Assembly (NCBI GenBank): GCA_027214125.1
Contig: JAPWHF010000003.1
Span: 62,001 to 126,000, forward strand
Direction: 5' to 3'
Source of the DNA: Zoogloeaceae bacterium G21618-S1
GTDB taxonomy: Bacteria; Pseudomonadota; Gammaproteobacteria; Burkholderiales; Rhodocyclaceae
Length of the DNA: 64,000 nucleotides
The stretch's first letter is position 1. Every line of letters begins with the position of its first letter. A program made the translations under genes and the position numbers. Below the pieces are notes generated by a model. It worked only from the letters and a program-made list of their open reading frames with translations, was not told the DNA's origin and did no database searches. Of the stretch, positions 17,025-25,542 are shown one piece after another.

Positions 17025-17423
17025 TCAGTCAGTTCGAATCGGATGGATGTGAAGCACCCCGTCACACGCGCCCGAGATCGCGCGTTTGACCACGGCCTCA
17101 AGGGGATACTCCCGATAATTCAACACACGCAGCAACATGGGCAGATTGGCGCCGGCGATGGCCTCGACCTGTCCTGGCTTGACCAGCGCCGTCGCCAGGT
17201 TGGATGGCGTCGCACCGTACAGATCCGTCAACACCAGCACCCCGTCGCCCTGATCGAGCTTGCCGAGCATGTCTTGCGCCATCGGCTGCAAATCCCGCGG
17301 ATCGTCCTGCGCCATCACCCCGAGCTGCAGCAACTGCGGTGGACGCCGGTTGAGCACATGACATGCGCACTGAATCATGGCTTCGCCAAGATTCGCATGC
17401 GTAATGAGAAGAATGCCGATCAT
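17025..17423 (-). CDS. PTS mannose/fructose-type EIIA protein
   Basis: A 132-aa EIIA of the mannose superfamily. The phosphorylated histidine is H9 in LLITHANLGEAM, and LVLTDLYGATPSNLA is the conserved family segment. No EIIB, EIIC or EIID partner is present, so it likely acts as a phosphorylation-state sensor together with the downstream HPr and enzyme I. The start was set at MIGILLITHA because this is where the family begins. A longer in-frame start would add 30 low-complexity residues. Confidence 0.92.
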   Translation of the reverse strand: MIGILLITHANLGEAMIQCACHVLNRRPPQLLQLGVMAQDDPRDLQPMAQDMLGKLDQGDGVLVLTDLYGATPSNLATALVKPGQVEAIAGANLPMLLRVLNYREYPLEAVVKRAISGACDGVLHIHPIRTD

Positions 17424-17478
17424 CTGCGACCCACGCCGGGGATGAGCGGCCATTGTAGCCGAGCACCCGGCCGGCCGG

Positions 17479-18507
17479 TCAGTCGACGACCTGATCGATC
17501 TTGATGTCGCCAAAAGGCTTCAAGCGGGCACGCAGTGCACGGGTCACCGCGATGCGGCCCTCGGCGTCCACCCGCAACGCCATCTCCACGCCATAGCGAT
17601 GCGCCATCTCGCGCCAGGTATCACCCGCCAGAAACACCGGCTTGCTGACCACATCGGACAACACCCCGGCGCCCGCACGCGGCGTGACCAGCACGGTCAC
17701 CGCCTGCGTCCCCGAGGCCGGCTGGCCACTGCGCGGGTCGATCAGATGGCTGAAACGCCGACCATCGAGTTCGAAATAACGCTGGTAGTCACCCGAGGTG
17801 CCGATGGCCTCGCCGTCGTAGAGCGCCAGCACGGCGATCGGTTGTGGCGCGCGCGGATGCTGGATGCCCACCTGCCAGGGGTGGTCGCCCTTGCGCCCCA
17901 GCGCCATCACATTGCCGCCAATGTTGATCAACGCGTTCTCGATGCCCTCGGCACGCAAAATGGCCGCTGCGCGATCGAGCGCATAGCCCTTGGCATAGCC
18001 GCCCAGATCAAACTGGACATCGGGGTTGTCACTGCTCACACCCTCGGCGTCAATGTGCACATCGGCCATGTTGGGCGCACTGCTGACCAGCGCCTGCAAT
18101 GCCGCCGGGTCCGGCCGGCGCGGGCTGAACTGGTCGTCATGAAAGCCCCACAAGGCCACCAGTTTGCCCAGCGCCGGGTTGAACAGCTGGTCGCCGGTCG
18201 CTGCCAAGGCTTTGGCATCGCCCAGCATCGTCGCCAGTTCGGCCGACACCTGTCCGCGCTGTCCCGCAGCCAGCCTGTGGTTCAAGGCCGTCAGCTCGGA
18301 AGACTTCCAGGCGTGATAGGCCTTGTGCAGCCGGTCGAACTCGCGCAGCACCGCGCCCATCGCCTGCTGCGCACGCTCGGCGTCATCGCCCCACACCAGC
18401 ACTTCCACACGGGTGCCGAAGACAAAGGCTTCTTGCTGATGCACCGTGCTGCGGCTGCAGCCCGCCAGGCTCAGTGCCAGACAAAACAGGATAATCCTCA
18501 GGACCAT
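17479..18507 (-). CDS. apbE: FAD:protein FMN transferase, lipoprotein (ApbE)
   Basis: A 342-aa ApbE-type enzyme that attaches FMN from FAD to a threonine or serine of partner proteins such as NqrB/NqrC or RnfG/RnfD on the periplasmic face. A lipoprotein signal with lipobox LAGC puts the mature N-terminus at C16. Conserved motifs are FGTRVEVLVWGDDAERA, the flavin-site DLGGYAKGYALDRA and NIGGNVMALGRKG. No target flavoprotein lies nearby. It lies between the M48 protease and EIIA genes on the same strand, with gaps of about 50 bases. Confidence 0.93.
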   Translation of the reverse strand: MVLRIILFCLALSLAGCSRSTVHQQEAFVFGTRVEVLVWGDDAERAQQAMGAVLREFDRLHKAYHAWKSSELTALNHRLAAGQRGQVSAELATMLGDAKALAATGDQLFNPALGKLVALWGFHDDQFSPRRPDPAALQALVSSAPNMADVHIDAEGVSSDNPDVQFDLGGYAKGYALDRAAAILRAEGIENALINIGGNVMALGRKGDHPWQVGIQHPRAPQPIAVLALYDGEAIGTSGDYQRYFELDGRRFSHLIDPRSGQPASGTQAVTVLVTPRAGAGVLSDVVSKPVFLAGDTWREMAHRYGVEMALRVDAEGRIAVTRALRARLKPFGDIKIDQVVD

Positions 18508-18559
18508 GGCCAGGTCATCCGGCTGGAAAACGAGCCGCCGATTGTACCGGTACCGACGC

Positions 18560-19603
18560 TCACGGGTCCGCCCGGGTCAAGCGCGCAATCCGCTCGGCCG
18601 TCGCGGGATGGCTGGACAGGTAATCGCTCAGGCCGCCGCCCGCGTTGTTGCTCGCAGCCTCGTCCGTCGCATGATGGGCGCGCTCCAAGCGTTTGAGCAT
18701 GGTCGCCAGCAGCACCGGTGAGCGGCCGTTGCGGGTCAGCAGCTCGGCCCCCCAGGCGTCGGCCTCGAACTCAAAATCGCGCGAGTAGGCCGAACCGAGC
18801 ACGACGGTGGCGCCGGCAGTGGCCAGCGAGCTGAAGTCGCCCGTCCACACCCCGATCACCGCCGCCAGCACCGAGGCCTGGATGAGATTGCGCAGGCCGT
18901 GGCGATGCGCCACATGCCCCAGCTCATGTGCCACCACCGCCGCCACGTGCGCATCGGTGGGCGCCAGCGCCACCAGCGCATCGGTGACCACGATGTCGCC
19001 GCCGGGCAGGGCAAAGGCATTGGCGCCAATCGCTGGCGCCTTGCGAAAATGCAGGCGCACCGGATCGTCGCTGCCCCGCCCGGAGATCAGCGGCGCGACC
19101 TCGATTTCAATGGCCGCAATGCGACTCGGTTCGAGTTCCGACGGTGCCAGCAGACTGCTACCATCGAGCGTCTTCAAAAGTTGCACATCGATCGCTTGCA
19201 CCGCCGCCACCGGCAAGGCTTGCGCCACCGCGCGCGCCGCCAGCGGCAAGCCCCAGCGATAGCCGGCGAGGCCGACCGCCAGAATCAGCACAACCGCCAA
19301 GGCAACCCGCGCACCGCTGCGCTGCCAGCGGGTGATGCCCGCCTCCTGATGGCCGAGCGCACGCAAGAAGGCATCGAGCGCCGGGCCACAGGCCACCTCG
19401 CAATGCCGCCCGCCGGGCAGATCGACCCGCCGCGTTGCGCGACCCAGTGGCTCGTGCCAGTGCAAGGCAGTCGGCGCCAAGCGCTCGCGCGGGGCCGAGC
19501 CGTCACACCGCTCGAGATCCACGCCCCCAGCCACCGCACTCAGCCGAACCGCCACGGCGCGACTGGTGTGGCCATCAAACAGGCGGGCGTCCAGCGTGCT
19601 CAC
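18560..19603 (-). CDS. M48-family zinc metallopeptidase with membrane anchor
   Basis: A 347-aa protein. The N-terminal 100 residues form a small domain rich in Arg/His and Cys. One transmembrane helix follows at about 105-125, and a peptidase M48 domain carries HELGH at 226-230. The third zinc ligand is expected in the FEFEADAWGAELL segment. The family degrades misfolded membrane or envelope proteins. It starts with GTG directly after the yjgN stop, so the two are translationally linked, a pairing also seen in other proteobacteria. Confidence 0.88.
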   Translation of the reverse strand: MSTLDARLFDGHTSRAVAVRLSAVAGGVDLERCDGSAPRERLAPTALHWHEPLGRATRRVDLPGGRHCEVACGPALDAFLRALGHQEAGITRWQRSGARVALAVVLILAVGLAGYRWGLPLAARAVAQALPVAAVQAIDVQLLKTLDGSSLLAPSELEPSRIAAIEIEVAPLISGRGSDDPVRLHFRKAPAIGANAFALPGGDIVVTDALVALAPTDAHVAAVVAHELGHVAHRHGLRNLIQASVLAAVIGVWTGDFSSLATAGATVVLGSAYSRDFEFEADAWGAELLTRNGRSPVLLATMLKRLERAHHATDEAASNNAGGGLSDYLSSHPATAERIARLTRADP

Positions 19604-19605
19604 GC

Positions 19606-20700
19606 TCAGAAGCCCAGATCGACGTCGAGCATATCGGCCGCTTCTTCGCCGATGACCCGCACCTCGTCCGCCTGCACTGCCACGAAATCATCGAGCGTAC
19701 CGGCGGGCAATAGCGCCAGATGCTCGACCCGGTAACGCCACAGGCGCACCACCGCGAACGGCCGATACAGGCCCAGGGTGAGGGCCGTCAGCAACCAGTT
19801 GGTGAGCACGATAAACACATAGCGCCCGGCCACCATGTCGCTGAAGAAACCATGGTTCTCCAGATTGGCCTGGTTGAAACTCAGATTGGCCATGCGCGCG
19901 CTGACATAGGGCGCAATCAGCGCAAAACCGACATACAGCGCCAGCATGGCGAGCATGACGTAGAGCCCGAACACCTCGCCCCCGCCGCGTTGGGCCGTGT
20001 CACCGGCGGCAAACAGCCCGAGCGGGCCGCCCAGCACAAAACCCAGGGCGACCAAGACCGCCACATAGACCAGCGCCAGCAAGCCAACGCGGCCAAAGAT
20101 GCGATACACCGGCCCGAGCGGCAGATCGATCTCGAACGGCGCCTGACCGAAACGCAAATGGGTGAACAAATAGCGCCGCTGTTTGGCCAGCGCGATCGGA
20201 AACAGGATGCCGAGACTCAGCACGCCCGCAATCGGCCACAACACCCAGGCCTTGGCTGCCTCCCAGGTGAGCCCGTCGAAACCGAAACGAAGCCCGCGCC
20301 AGCTCGTGTTGTACGCGCGAAACCGCAGTGCGCGCGAGATCATCCATGGCACGAGCACCACAAACACCAGCGTCGCAGCGAGGTTAAGCAGGGGATTGAA
20401 TTCGGCCGCAATGTTGGCCACCACGATGACCGCCATCACCAGCAGCCGGCCTTTGAGGATCTTGACCGGGTCGGCGAGATACTCGAAGGGCGAGCCGTCG
20501 AGCAGCGTGTTGCCCAGAAAATAGCGCTCGCGCCGTACTTTGGCCCAGGCTGAATACAGGCCGAGCGTGACGATGCTCAGCAGCAGATTGACGATCCAGA
20601 TCTTGAAATACTCGCCGCCGCTGCCGGCAAACGCCAGGCGCAATTCATCCGGGGTGGCGGCCGGCGCGTCGAAGGCTGGCAGGGTCACGGGTGCGTTCAT
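19606..20700 (-). CDS. yjgN: YjgN/DUF898 multi-pass membrane protein
   Basis: A 364-aa inner-membrane protein with about eight hydrophobic helices. It shows the DUF898 pattern FAGSGGEYFKIWIVNLLLSI near the start, with a related repeat near the C-terminus (GRYVFIVLTNWLLTALTLGLYRPFA). This suggests two internal repeats, each holding a conserved 'LGLY..WA.VR'-type motif. Function is unknown. It precedes an M48 protease by two bases; the protease may process or regulate it. Confidence 0.85.
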   Translation of the reverse strand: MNAPVTLPAFDAPAATPDELRLAFAGSGGEYFKIWIVNLLLSIVTLGLYSAWAKVRRERYFLGNTLLDGSPFEYLADPVKILKGRLLVMAVIVVANIAAEFNPLLNLAATLVFVVLVPWMISRALRFRAYNTSWRGLRFGFDGLTWEAAKAWVLWPIAGVLSLGILFPIALAKQRRYLFTHLRFGQAPFEIDLPLGPVYRIFGRVGLLALVYVAVLVALGFVLGGPLGLFAAGDTAQRGGGEVFGLYVMLAMLALYVGFALIAPYVSARMANLSFNQANLENHGFFSDMVAGRYVFIVLTNWLLTALTLGLYRPFAVVRLWRYRVEHLALLPAGTLDDFVAVQADEVRVIGEEAADMLDVDLGF

Positions 20701-20796
20701 GCGTTTTGCATCATGTCGATTGGGAGAAAGGCGACAGTAGCACGGTCACCCGCCGGCCGGCTGCCCAACCGGTCACGCCGCCGACACACTTGATGC

Positions 20797-21750
20797 TCAG
20801 CGCGCCGGACGGGCCTCGGCTTCGATCGCCTCGATGACGCGGGTGGCGACGTCGAAACCCTGCTGTTCGTGGATCTCGACCATGCACGTCGGGCTGGTGA
20901 CGTTCACTTCGGTCAGATGCCCACCGATCACGTCGAGGCCGACGATCAGCAGACCACGCGCCCACAGCGTCGGCGCCAGCGCCTCGGCGATCTCGCGTTC
21001 ACGCTCGGTCAAGGGCATCGCCACGCCACGCCCGCCGGCGGCCAGGTTGCCGCGCGTCTCGCCAGCCTTGGGAATGCGCGCCAGGCTGAAGGGCACCACC
21101 TCGCCGCCGATGATCAGCACCCGCTTGTCACCCTCGGCAATCTGCGGCAGGTAGCGCTGCGCCATGATGGTCTGGCGGCCCAGGTCGGTCAGGGTCTCGA
21201 CGATGGCATTGCGGTTCGGGTCATCGGCGCGCACGCGGAAGATGCCGGTGCCGCCCATGCCGTCGAGCGGCTTGAGGATGGTGTCGCCCATGGCGTCGAT
21301 GAAGGCATTGAGATCGCCCGCATCGCGCGCCACCAGCGTGGCCGCGGTGTACTCGGCAAACTCGGTGATGGCGATTTTTTCAGAGTGATCGCGCACGGCC
21401 CGCGGGTCGTTGTAGACGCGCGCACCGGCCTGCACCGCGCGTTCGAGCAGCCAGGTGGCGGTGAGGTATTCGAAGTCGAAGGGCGGGTCCTGACGCATCA
21501 GCACGGCGTCGAACTCGGTCAGCGCCACGGTGGACGCCTCGCCCGGCACATACCAGGCGGCGTTGTCGGCGGTCGGGGTGAGCGCCAGCGCACGGGCCCG
21601 TACCTGGCCGTCAAGCCAGTGCAGATCGGGGCGCTGGATGCTGAACACCTGATGCCCGCGCGCGGCGGCGGCGCGCATCATGGCAACGCTCGAATCCTTG
21701 TAGGCTTTGAGATGCTCGATGGGGTCGAGGATGAAGGCCAGGCGCATCAT
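20797..21750 (-). CDS. gshB: Glutathione synthetase GshB
   Basis: A 317-aa ATP-grasp ligase joining gamma-glutamylcysteine to glycine. The N-terminal opening RLAFILDPIEHLKAYKDSS, the glycine-rich ATP loop KPLDGMGGTGIFRV and the C-terminal DVIGGHLTEVNVTSPTC are all family hallmarks. Two adjacent ATGs open the frame; the second (at 21747) matches the usual start. The first overlaps the stop of the upstream 85-aa gene (ATGA), so translation is coupled. Confidence 0.96.
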   Translation of the reverse strand: MMRLAFILDPIEHLKAYKDSSVAMMRAAAARGHQVFSIQRPDLHWLDGQVRARALALTPTADNAAWYVPGEASTVALTEFDAVLMRQDPPFDFEYLTATWLLERAVQAGARVYNDPRAVRDHSEKIAITEFAEYTAATLVARDAGDLNAFIDAMGDTILKPLDGMGGTGIFRVRADDPNRNAIVETLTDLGRQTIMAQRYLPQIAEGDKRVLIIGGEVVPFSLARIPKAGETRGNLAAGGRGVAMPLTEREREIAEALAPTLWARGLLIVGLDVIGGHLTEVNVTSPTCMVEIHEQQGFDVATRVIEAIEAEARPAR

Positions 21751-22004
21751 GGATTTCCGTCTTCAGGATGTTCTTCATACAGCGGCGGGCGGACGGTGTG
21801 ATACACCCGCCGCGCCACATACACACTCGCAGCCAGCACGATCAACCCGACCGGCAGCACCACGATGGCGCTGGCCACCGACAGCATGTGCTGCTCGGTG
21901 GTGGCCGAGGTGATCGACAGCACACCGATCAGCAGCACCAGCCCGGTCACCGCACCGCCGATCGCGGCGATCACACCTGCGACCGGCGCGGGCACACGCC
22001 TCAT
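21747..22004 (-). CDS. Small membrane protein coupled between gshA and gshB, 85 aa
   Basis: An 85-aa protein with two predicted hydrophobic helices (about residues 8-30 and 42-65) and a charged C-terminal tail ending YEEHPEDGNP. I do not recognise a family. Its ATG overlaps the gshA stop, and its stop overlaps the gshB start. Both are four-base ATGA overlaps, which strongly suggest a translated gene kept in a three-gene unit. A role in glutathione or gamma-glutamylcysteine handling at the membrane is inference from position only. Confidence 0.72.
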   Translation of the reverse strand: MRRVPAPVAGVIAAIGGAVTGLVLLIGVLSITSATTEQHMLSVASAIVVLPVGLIVLAASVYVARRVYHTVRPPLYEEHPEDGNP

Positions 22005-23299
22005 GCGGCGGCTTCTTCCAGCACCACGGGGGCGGTTTCTTCGATTTCCACCGCAGCCGCGAGCAGCGCCAGACGCGCCACCACGCCATAGGCGTAGAAG
22101 CGGTTGGGCGGTGCGTCCGGCCCTTGCTGAACGTCCGGCAGGGTGCAGCAGGTTTCAAAGGCCAGCGGCTTGAAGTGCGCGCCCGGCGCGTTGAGGTTCT
22201 CGTCGCGGCCGCGTTCGGTGTGCACCCGGTAGAAGCCGCCCACCACGTAGTGATCCATCATGTACACCACCGGCTCGGCGACGGCGTCGTCGACGGTCTC
22301 GAAGGTGTGCACGCCTTCCTGGATGATCACCTCGTGCACCTGCAGGCCTTCCTTGATGACGCTCATCTTGTTGCGCTGCTTGCGGTTGAGACCTTTTACC
22401 TCGGCCGCATCCTTGACCATCATTATGCCCATGCCGTAAGTGCCGGCGTCGGCCTTGACCACCACGAAGGGCTCGTCAGTGACGCCGTATTCCTTGTATT
22501 TGCTGCGGATTCGGGTGAGCAGGGAGTCGACCTGACTGGCCAGACACTCCTCGCCGGTGCGCTCCTTGAAATCAATCTGACCGCACACGCCGAATTCCGG
22601 GTTGATGCGCCACGGATCGATACCGATGTGCTCGGCGAAATCCTTGGCCACACGATCATAGGCATGGGCGTGGTTGGACTTGCGGCGGCTGTGCCAGCCG
22701 GCGTGCAACGGCGGAATCAGCCACTGGCCGTCGAGCCCCTGCAGCGGCGCGGGGATGCCGGCCGACAGATCGTTGTTGAGCAAGACTGCGCAGGGGTCAA
22801 AGTTCTTCACCCCCAGGCGGGTGCCGCGCCGCTCCAGCGGCTCCAGCGTGAGCGTCGCGCCATTGGCCAGTTCGAGCGTGGTCGGTTCGGTAACGTCGGC
22901 CAGCAGCGAGCCGATGCGCACGTTCAGGCCGGTGAGCTTGAGAATCGACACCAGCTTGGCCACGTTCTGCAGGTAGAACTGGTTGCGGGTGTGGTTCTCG
23001 GGAATCAGCAACACGTTGCGCGCATCAGGGCAGATGCGCTCGATGGCCGCCTGCGCGGCCTGCACGCACAGCGGCAGGAACACGTCATTGAGGTTGTTGA
23101 ATCCGCCCGGAAAGAGGTTCAGATCCACCGGCGCGAGCTTGAAGCCGGAATTGCGCAGGTCGGTCGAACCATAGAACAGCGGCGTCGTTTCGAGCCACTG
23201 GCTGCGAAACCACTGTTCGATCTCGGTCTGGTTGCCAAGGAACTGGCGCTCCAGTTCCAACAAGGGGCCGGTCAGGGCGGTGGTCAGATGGGGGACCAT
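22001..23299 (-). CDS. gshA: Glutamate-cysteine ligase, proteobacterial type (GshA)
   Basis: A 432-aa glutamate-cysteine ligase of the distinct proteobacterial family (Pfam GshA, PF08886), unlike the E. coli enzyme. It opens MVPHLTTALTGPLLELERQFL and has conserved blocks such as LIPENHTRNQFYLQNVAKL, GWHSRRKSNHAHAYD and VKADAGTYGMGIMMVKD, consistent with ATP binding. It makes gamma-glutamylcysteine, the substrate of GshB two genes downstream. Confidence 0.94.
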   Translation of the reverse strand: MVPHLTTALTGPLLELERQFLGNQTEIEQWFRSQWLETTPLFYGSTDLRNSGFKLAPVDLNLFPGGFNNLNDVFLPLCVQAAQAAIERICPDARNVLLIPENHTRNQFYLQNVAKLVSILKLTGLNVRIGSLLADVTEPTTLELANGATLTLEPLERRGTRLGVKNFDPCAVLLNNDLSAGIPAPLQGLDGQWLIPPLHAGWHSRRKSNHAHAYDRVAKDFAEHIGIDPWRINPEFGVCGQIDFKERTGEECLASQVDSLLTRIRSKYKEYGVTDEPFVVVKADAGTYGMGIMMVKDAAEVKGLNRKQRNKMSVIKEGLQVHEVIIQEGVHTFETVDDAVAEPVVYMMDHYVVGGFYRVHTERGRDENLNAPGAHFKPLAFETCCTLPDVQQGPDAPPNRFYAYGVVARLALLAAAVEIEETAPVVLEEAAA

Positions 23300-23483
23300 G
23301 CAAACGTGCTCCAGACGCCTGATCGTGTCAGGCGAGGTCAGTCGGGTTATCGGCGCATCTTACTACGAAGGCGAAAAGCAGCCCGCGCTGCACCGCGTAC
23401 ATGCTCAGCAGACGCGGGGACACGCTAAAAGCTTACGACGAAACACCTGCCGTCGGTGCCGCCCTGTCGGAGGCCAGGCCTGC

Positions 23484-23741
23484 ATGCGCTTTGCGTGGCA
23501 TGCTCATCTGAAAGAACTCAATGGCAAGCCGTGGTTGATTGCGCCGCTGGTGAGCCGGGGCATCGCGCTGTTCGAGTATCTGCTGCAAGAAACGATCACC
23601 CTCTCCGTGTGCTATCTCAAGCAGCCAGCCAAGCAAGACGCCATGTGGGCCGGCCTGAGCATGGTCGGCGAGGTGTATAGCTGTTCAGAAGCAAGGGGCG
23701 CTGAGCCGGCTGTCGCCATTCACGGCACCAGCCGGGAATAG
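23484..23741 (+). pseudogene. Decayed DUF486 (DMT-superfamily) membrane protein
   Basis: This reading frame contains the core of a DUF486 small membrane protein: FAWHAHLKELNGKPW, then VSRGIALFEYLLQ, then ETITLSV, then YLKQPAKQDAMWAGLSMVGEVY. In intact relatives I recall about 20 residues (the VPANRIGY...LK segment) between YLLQ and the EVITLSV block, and several more between LSV and YLK. Here they are missing. The usual first helix is unreadable and the C-terminus runs into unrelated sequence after 23678. This is best explained as a remnant with at least two internal deletions. The flanking 23300-23483 holds nothing I can identify. Confidence 0.68.
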
Positions 23742-23812
23742 TATTGGCGGTCGGCGTGTTCATGACATACGCGGCTGAAATCGAGCCGCGCCCTCCCCTC
23801 TGGAGCTTCATC

Positions 23813-24181
23813 ATGAAAACACGACTGACCATCACGCTCCCCGCCATGCTGCTTGCCGCCTGTGCCGGCTACGGCGACATGGCGCCGACCAAGACGCACA
23901 TGGGCGCGCTGACCAATCCCGACGGTATGACGCTGTATGTGTTCGACAAGGACATGGCCGGCAAGAGCGTCTGCAACGGACAGTGCGCTGCGCTGTGGCC
24001 GCCGTTCATGGCCAAATCAGGCGCAAGCGCGCATGGCGACTACAGCGTCGTGACCCGCGATGACGGTACATCGCAGTGGGCCTACAAGGGCAAGCCGCTG
24101 TATACGTGGGTGAAAGACACCAAGCCGGGCGACATGAGCGGCGACGGCGTAAAGAACGTGTGGCACGTCGCCAAGCCCTGA
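23813..24181 (+). CDS. Lipoprotein with COG4315 'secreted repeat' domain
   Basis: A 122-aa lipoprotein. The signal MKTRLTITLPAMLLAAC has a lipobox LAAC with C17. The mature part carries two copies of the short repeat of the secreted-repeat family (PF03640): GMTLYVFDKDMAGKSVCNGQCAALWPPF and a second around QWAYKGKPLYTWVKDTKPGD. Two cysteines in the first repeat may form a disulfide. Family function is unknown. The internal ATG was chosen because the upstream extension lacks signal-peptide character. The gene ends at a clear terminator. Confidence 0.88.
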   Translation: MKTRLTITLPAMLLAACAGYGDMAPTKTHMGALTNPDGMTLYVFDKDMAGKSVCNGQCAALWPPFMAKSGASAHGDYSVVTRDDGTSQWAYKGKPLYTWVKDTKPGDMSGDGVKNVWHVAKP

Positions 24182-24194
24182 TCGACGCACGCGG

Positions 24195-24226
24195 GCCGGC
24201 GATGCAAGCTCTTCGCCGGCGCTTTT
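24195..24226 (+). terminator. Intrinsic terminator after the COG4315 lipoprotein
   Basis: A perfect eight-base stem GCCGGCGA/TCGCCGGC (24195-24202, 24213-24220) is followed by GCTTTT. It lies 13 bases after the lipoprotein stop. Confidence 0.75.
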
Positions 24227-24264
24227 CAGGCGCCCGGCAGGCGCTTGAGGCCACGACACGCGTG

Positions 24265-24870
24265 TCAGTCACTGCGGCACGCCCAGGCCAGCGCATCGTC
24301 CAGCCGGTCATTCCCCCAGAACATCTCTCCACCGACGAGAAAGGTCGGCGCACCGAATATGCCCAGTGTCGCGGCCTGTTCGGTCTGTTGACGCAGGGCG
24401 AGCTTGTTGTCTGGCGTCTGCGCGGCCTCAATCAGCCCGGCCGCCGGTAGATTGAGCGCCGCAAGAATCTCGGCAATCACCTCGCGCTGACCGATATCGC
24501 GGTCTTCGCCGAAATTGGCCCGCATTGCTGCGCGCGCAAAGTCGCCAATCCATGGCTGGGTCTGGCCGAGCATGGCCACCCGCGCCGCGAGCAAACCATT
24601 GCGCGGAAACTGGCTGGGGAGACGAAACGGAATGTCGTATTTGGCTGCCAGCCGCGCCATGTCGCGCCACATGTATCGGCCCTTGGGCGGATAGATATTG
24701 AAGGGCGAATCGTTCCAGCCCAGGCTGAGAAACACGGGGCCAAGCAAGAAGGGCCGCCAGTGCAGCGGTACGCCGGCCTCGCGCGCTGCGGCCTCGACAC
24801 GCATCACAGCGAGATAGGAGTAGGAACTGGCAAACTCGAACCAGATCTCGACGGGTTGCGGTGCGCTCAT
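24265..24870 (-). CDS. DsbA-fold oxidoreductase / 2-hydroxychromene-2-carboxylate isomerase-like
   Basis: A 201-aa kappa-class GST/DsbA-fold protein without a signal peptide. It opens with WFEFASSYSYLAVMRVE, where a serine stands in place of the DsbA CXXC. It shows PFLLGPVFLSLGWNDSPFN, the isomerase-family block, and ends FGAPTFLVGGEMFWGNDRL. Relatives isomerise hydroxychromene-carboxylate in naphthalene breakdown using glutathione, but most are uncharacterised. The start is preceded by a strong GGAGG. No aromatic-degradation genes adjoin it. Confidence 0.87.
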   Translation of the reverse strand: MSAPQPVEIWFEFASSYSYLAVMRVEAAAREAGVPLHWRPFLLGPVFLSLGWNDSPFNIYPPKGRYMWRDMARLAAKYDIPFRLPSQFPRNGLLAARVAMLGQTQPWIGDFARAAMRANFGEDRDIGQREVIAEILAALNLPAAGLIEAAQTPDNKLALRQQTEQAATLGIFGAPTFLVGGEMFWGNDRLDDALAWACRSD

Positions 24871-25071
24871 GAGATGGAGACCTCCTTCAAGACGTGACGT
24901 GCCGCCGCGATCACACCGACCCGGGGTGTCGTCTGGCCACGTGTCGCGCCTATCCGCAGCATAGTCGCAGCCCGCCCCCGGCACATCACCACGGCGGCAA
25001 ATTCAGCGGCGATCTTCCGTCCATGCCCCGTTTTCCATTCAAGGCGGCGAGCACGGACGGGCCGACCGGAG

Positions 25072-25422
25072 TCAATGCTGCGCCAGCCCCCGCATGTGCT
25101 GACGCACGGCACAACTGGCGCGGCCACTCCAGCGCGGGTCAAACAAGCCGACCAGCCACCGCCCGATCGAGAGGCGCTGCGTCGGCACCGCGCGGCGGGT
25201 GATCAGCACCTCGGCGCCGTCACTGGCAGTCATCACCGTCGCACTCGGCAAATTCAGCACCACGGACTGGCCCGGCGTGAGCACGACATCACGATGATCA
25301 CCATACTGGGTGATCCACACGCCGCCGGCTTGGCAGCTGACTTCAGCGTAGGCCATCTGCGCCAGCACCAGGGTGGTGCGCGGGCTCAGGGTGACGGTTT
25401 CGCATGCAATTATTTCAGCCAT
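25072..25422 (-). CDS. DUF2917 domain protein
   Basis: A 116-aa small beta-rich protein with the DUF2917 core: a leading segment ending VWITQYGDHRDVVLTPGQSV, which resembles a cupin-like strand pattern, and a polar C-terminal tail. Function is unknown. A GGAGG box lies eight bases before the ATG. It is divergent from the LysR gene at 25543, a frequent arrangement, so that regulator probably controls it. Confidence 0.82.
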   Translation of the reverse strand: MAEIIACETVTLSPRTTLVLAQMAYAEVSCQAGGVWITQYGDHRDVVLTPGQSVVLNLPSATVMTASDGAEVLITRRAVPTQRLSIGRWLVGLFDPRWSGRASCAVRQHMRGLAQH

Positions 25423-25515
25423 GATGGCATCCTCCGGTAGTCCCCCACCGGCCGTGGATACCGCGATGGGTTGATCGAAGTATCGTCAGCGGCTAGCCTG
25501 TGGACAAACGGTCAA

Positions 25516-25537
25516 TTTGCATCACATGAATGCGAAA
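25516..25537. promoter_or_regulatory. Imperfect palindrome upstream of a LysR gene
   Basis: TTTGCAT (25516-25522) and ATGCGAAA (25530-25537) form an imperfect inverted repeat six bases before the LysR ATG. Position suggests autoregulation and control of the divergent DUF2917 gene. The sequence alone cannot show binding. Confidence 0.35.
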
Positions 25538-25542
25538 AACGC

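Noticed and set aside
14945-17089. A 714-codon plus-strand open frame
   Set aside because: It is a shadow of ptsI and ptsH; composition is His/Gln/Arg-rich and no motif is present.
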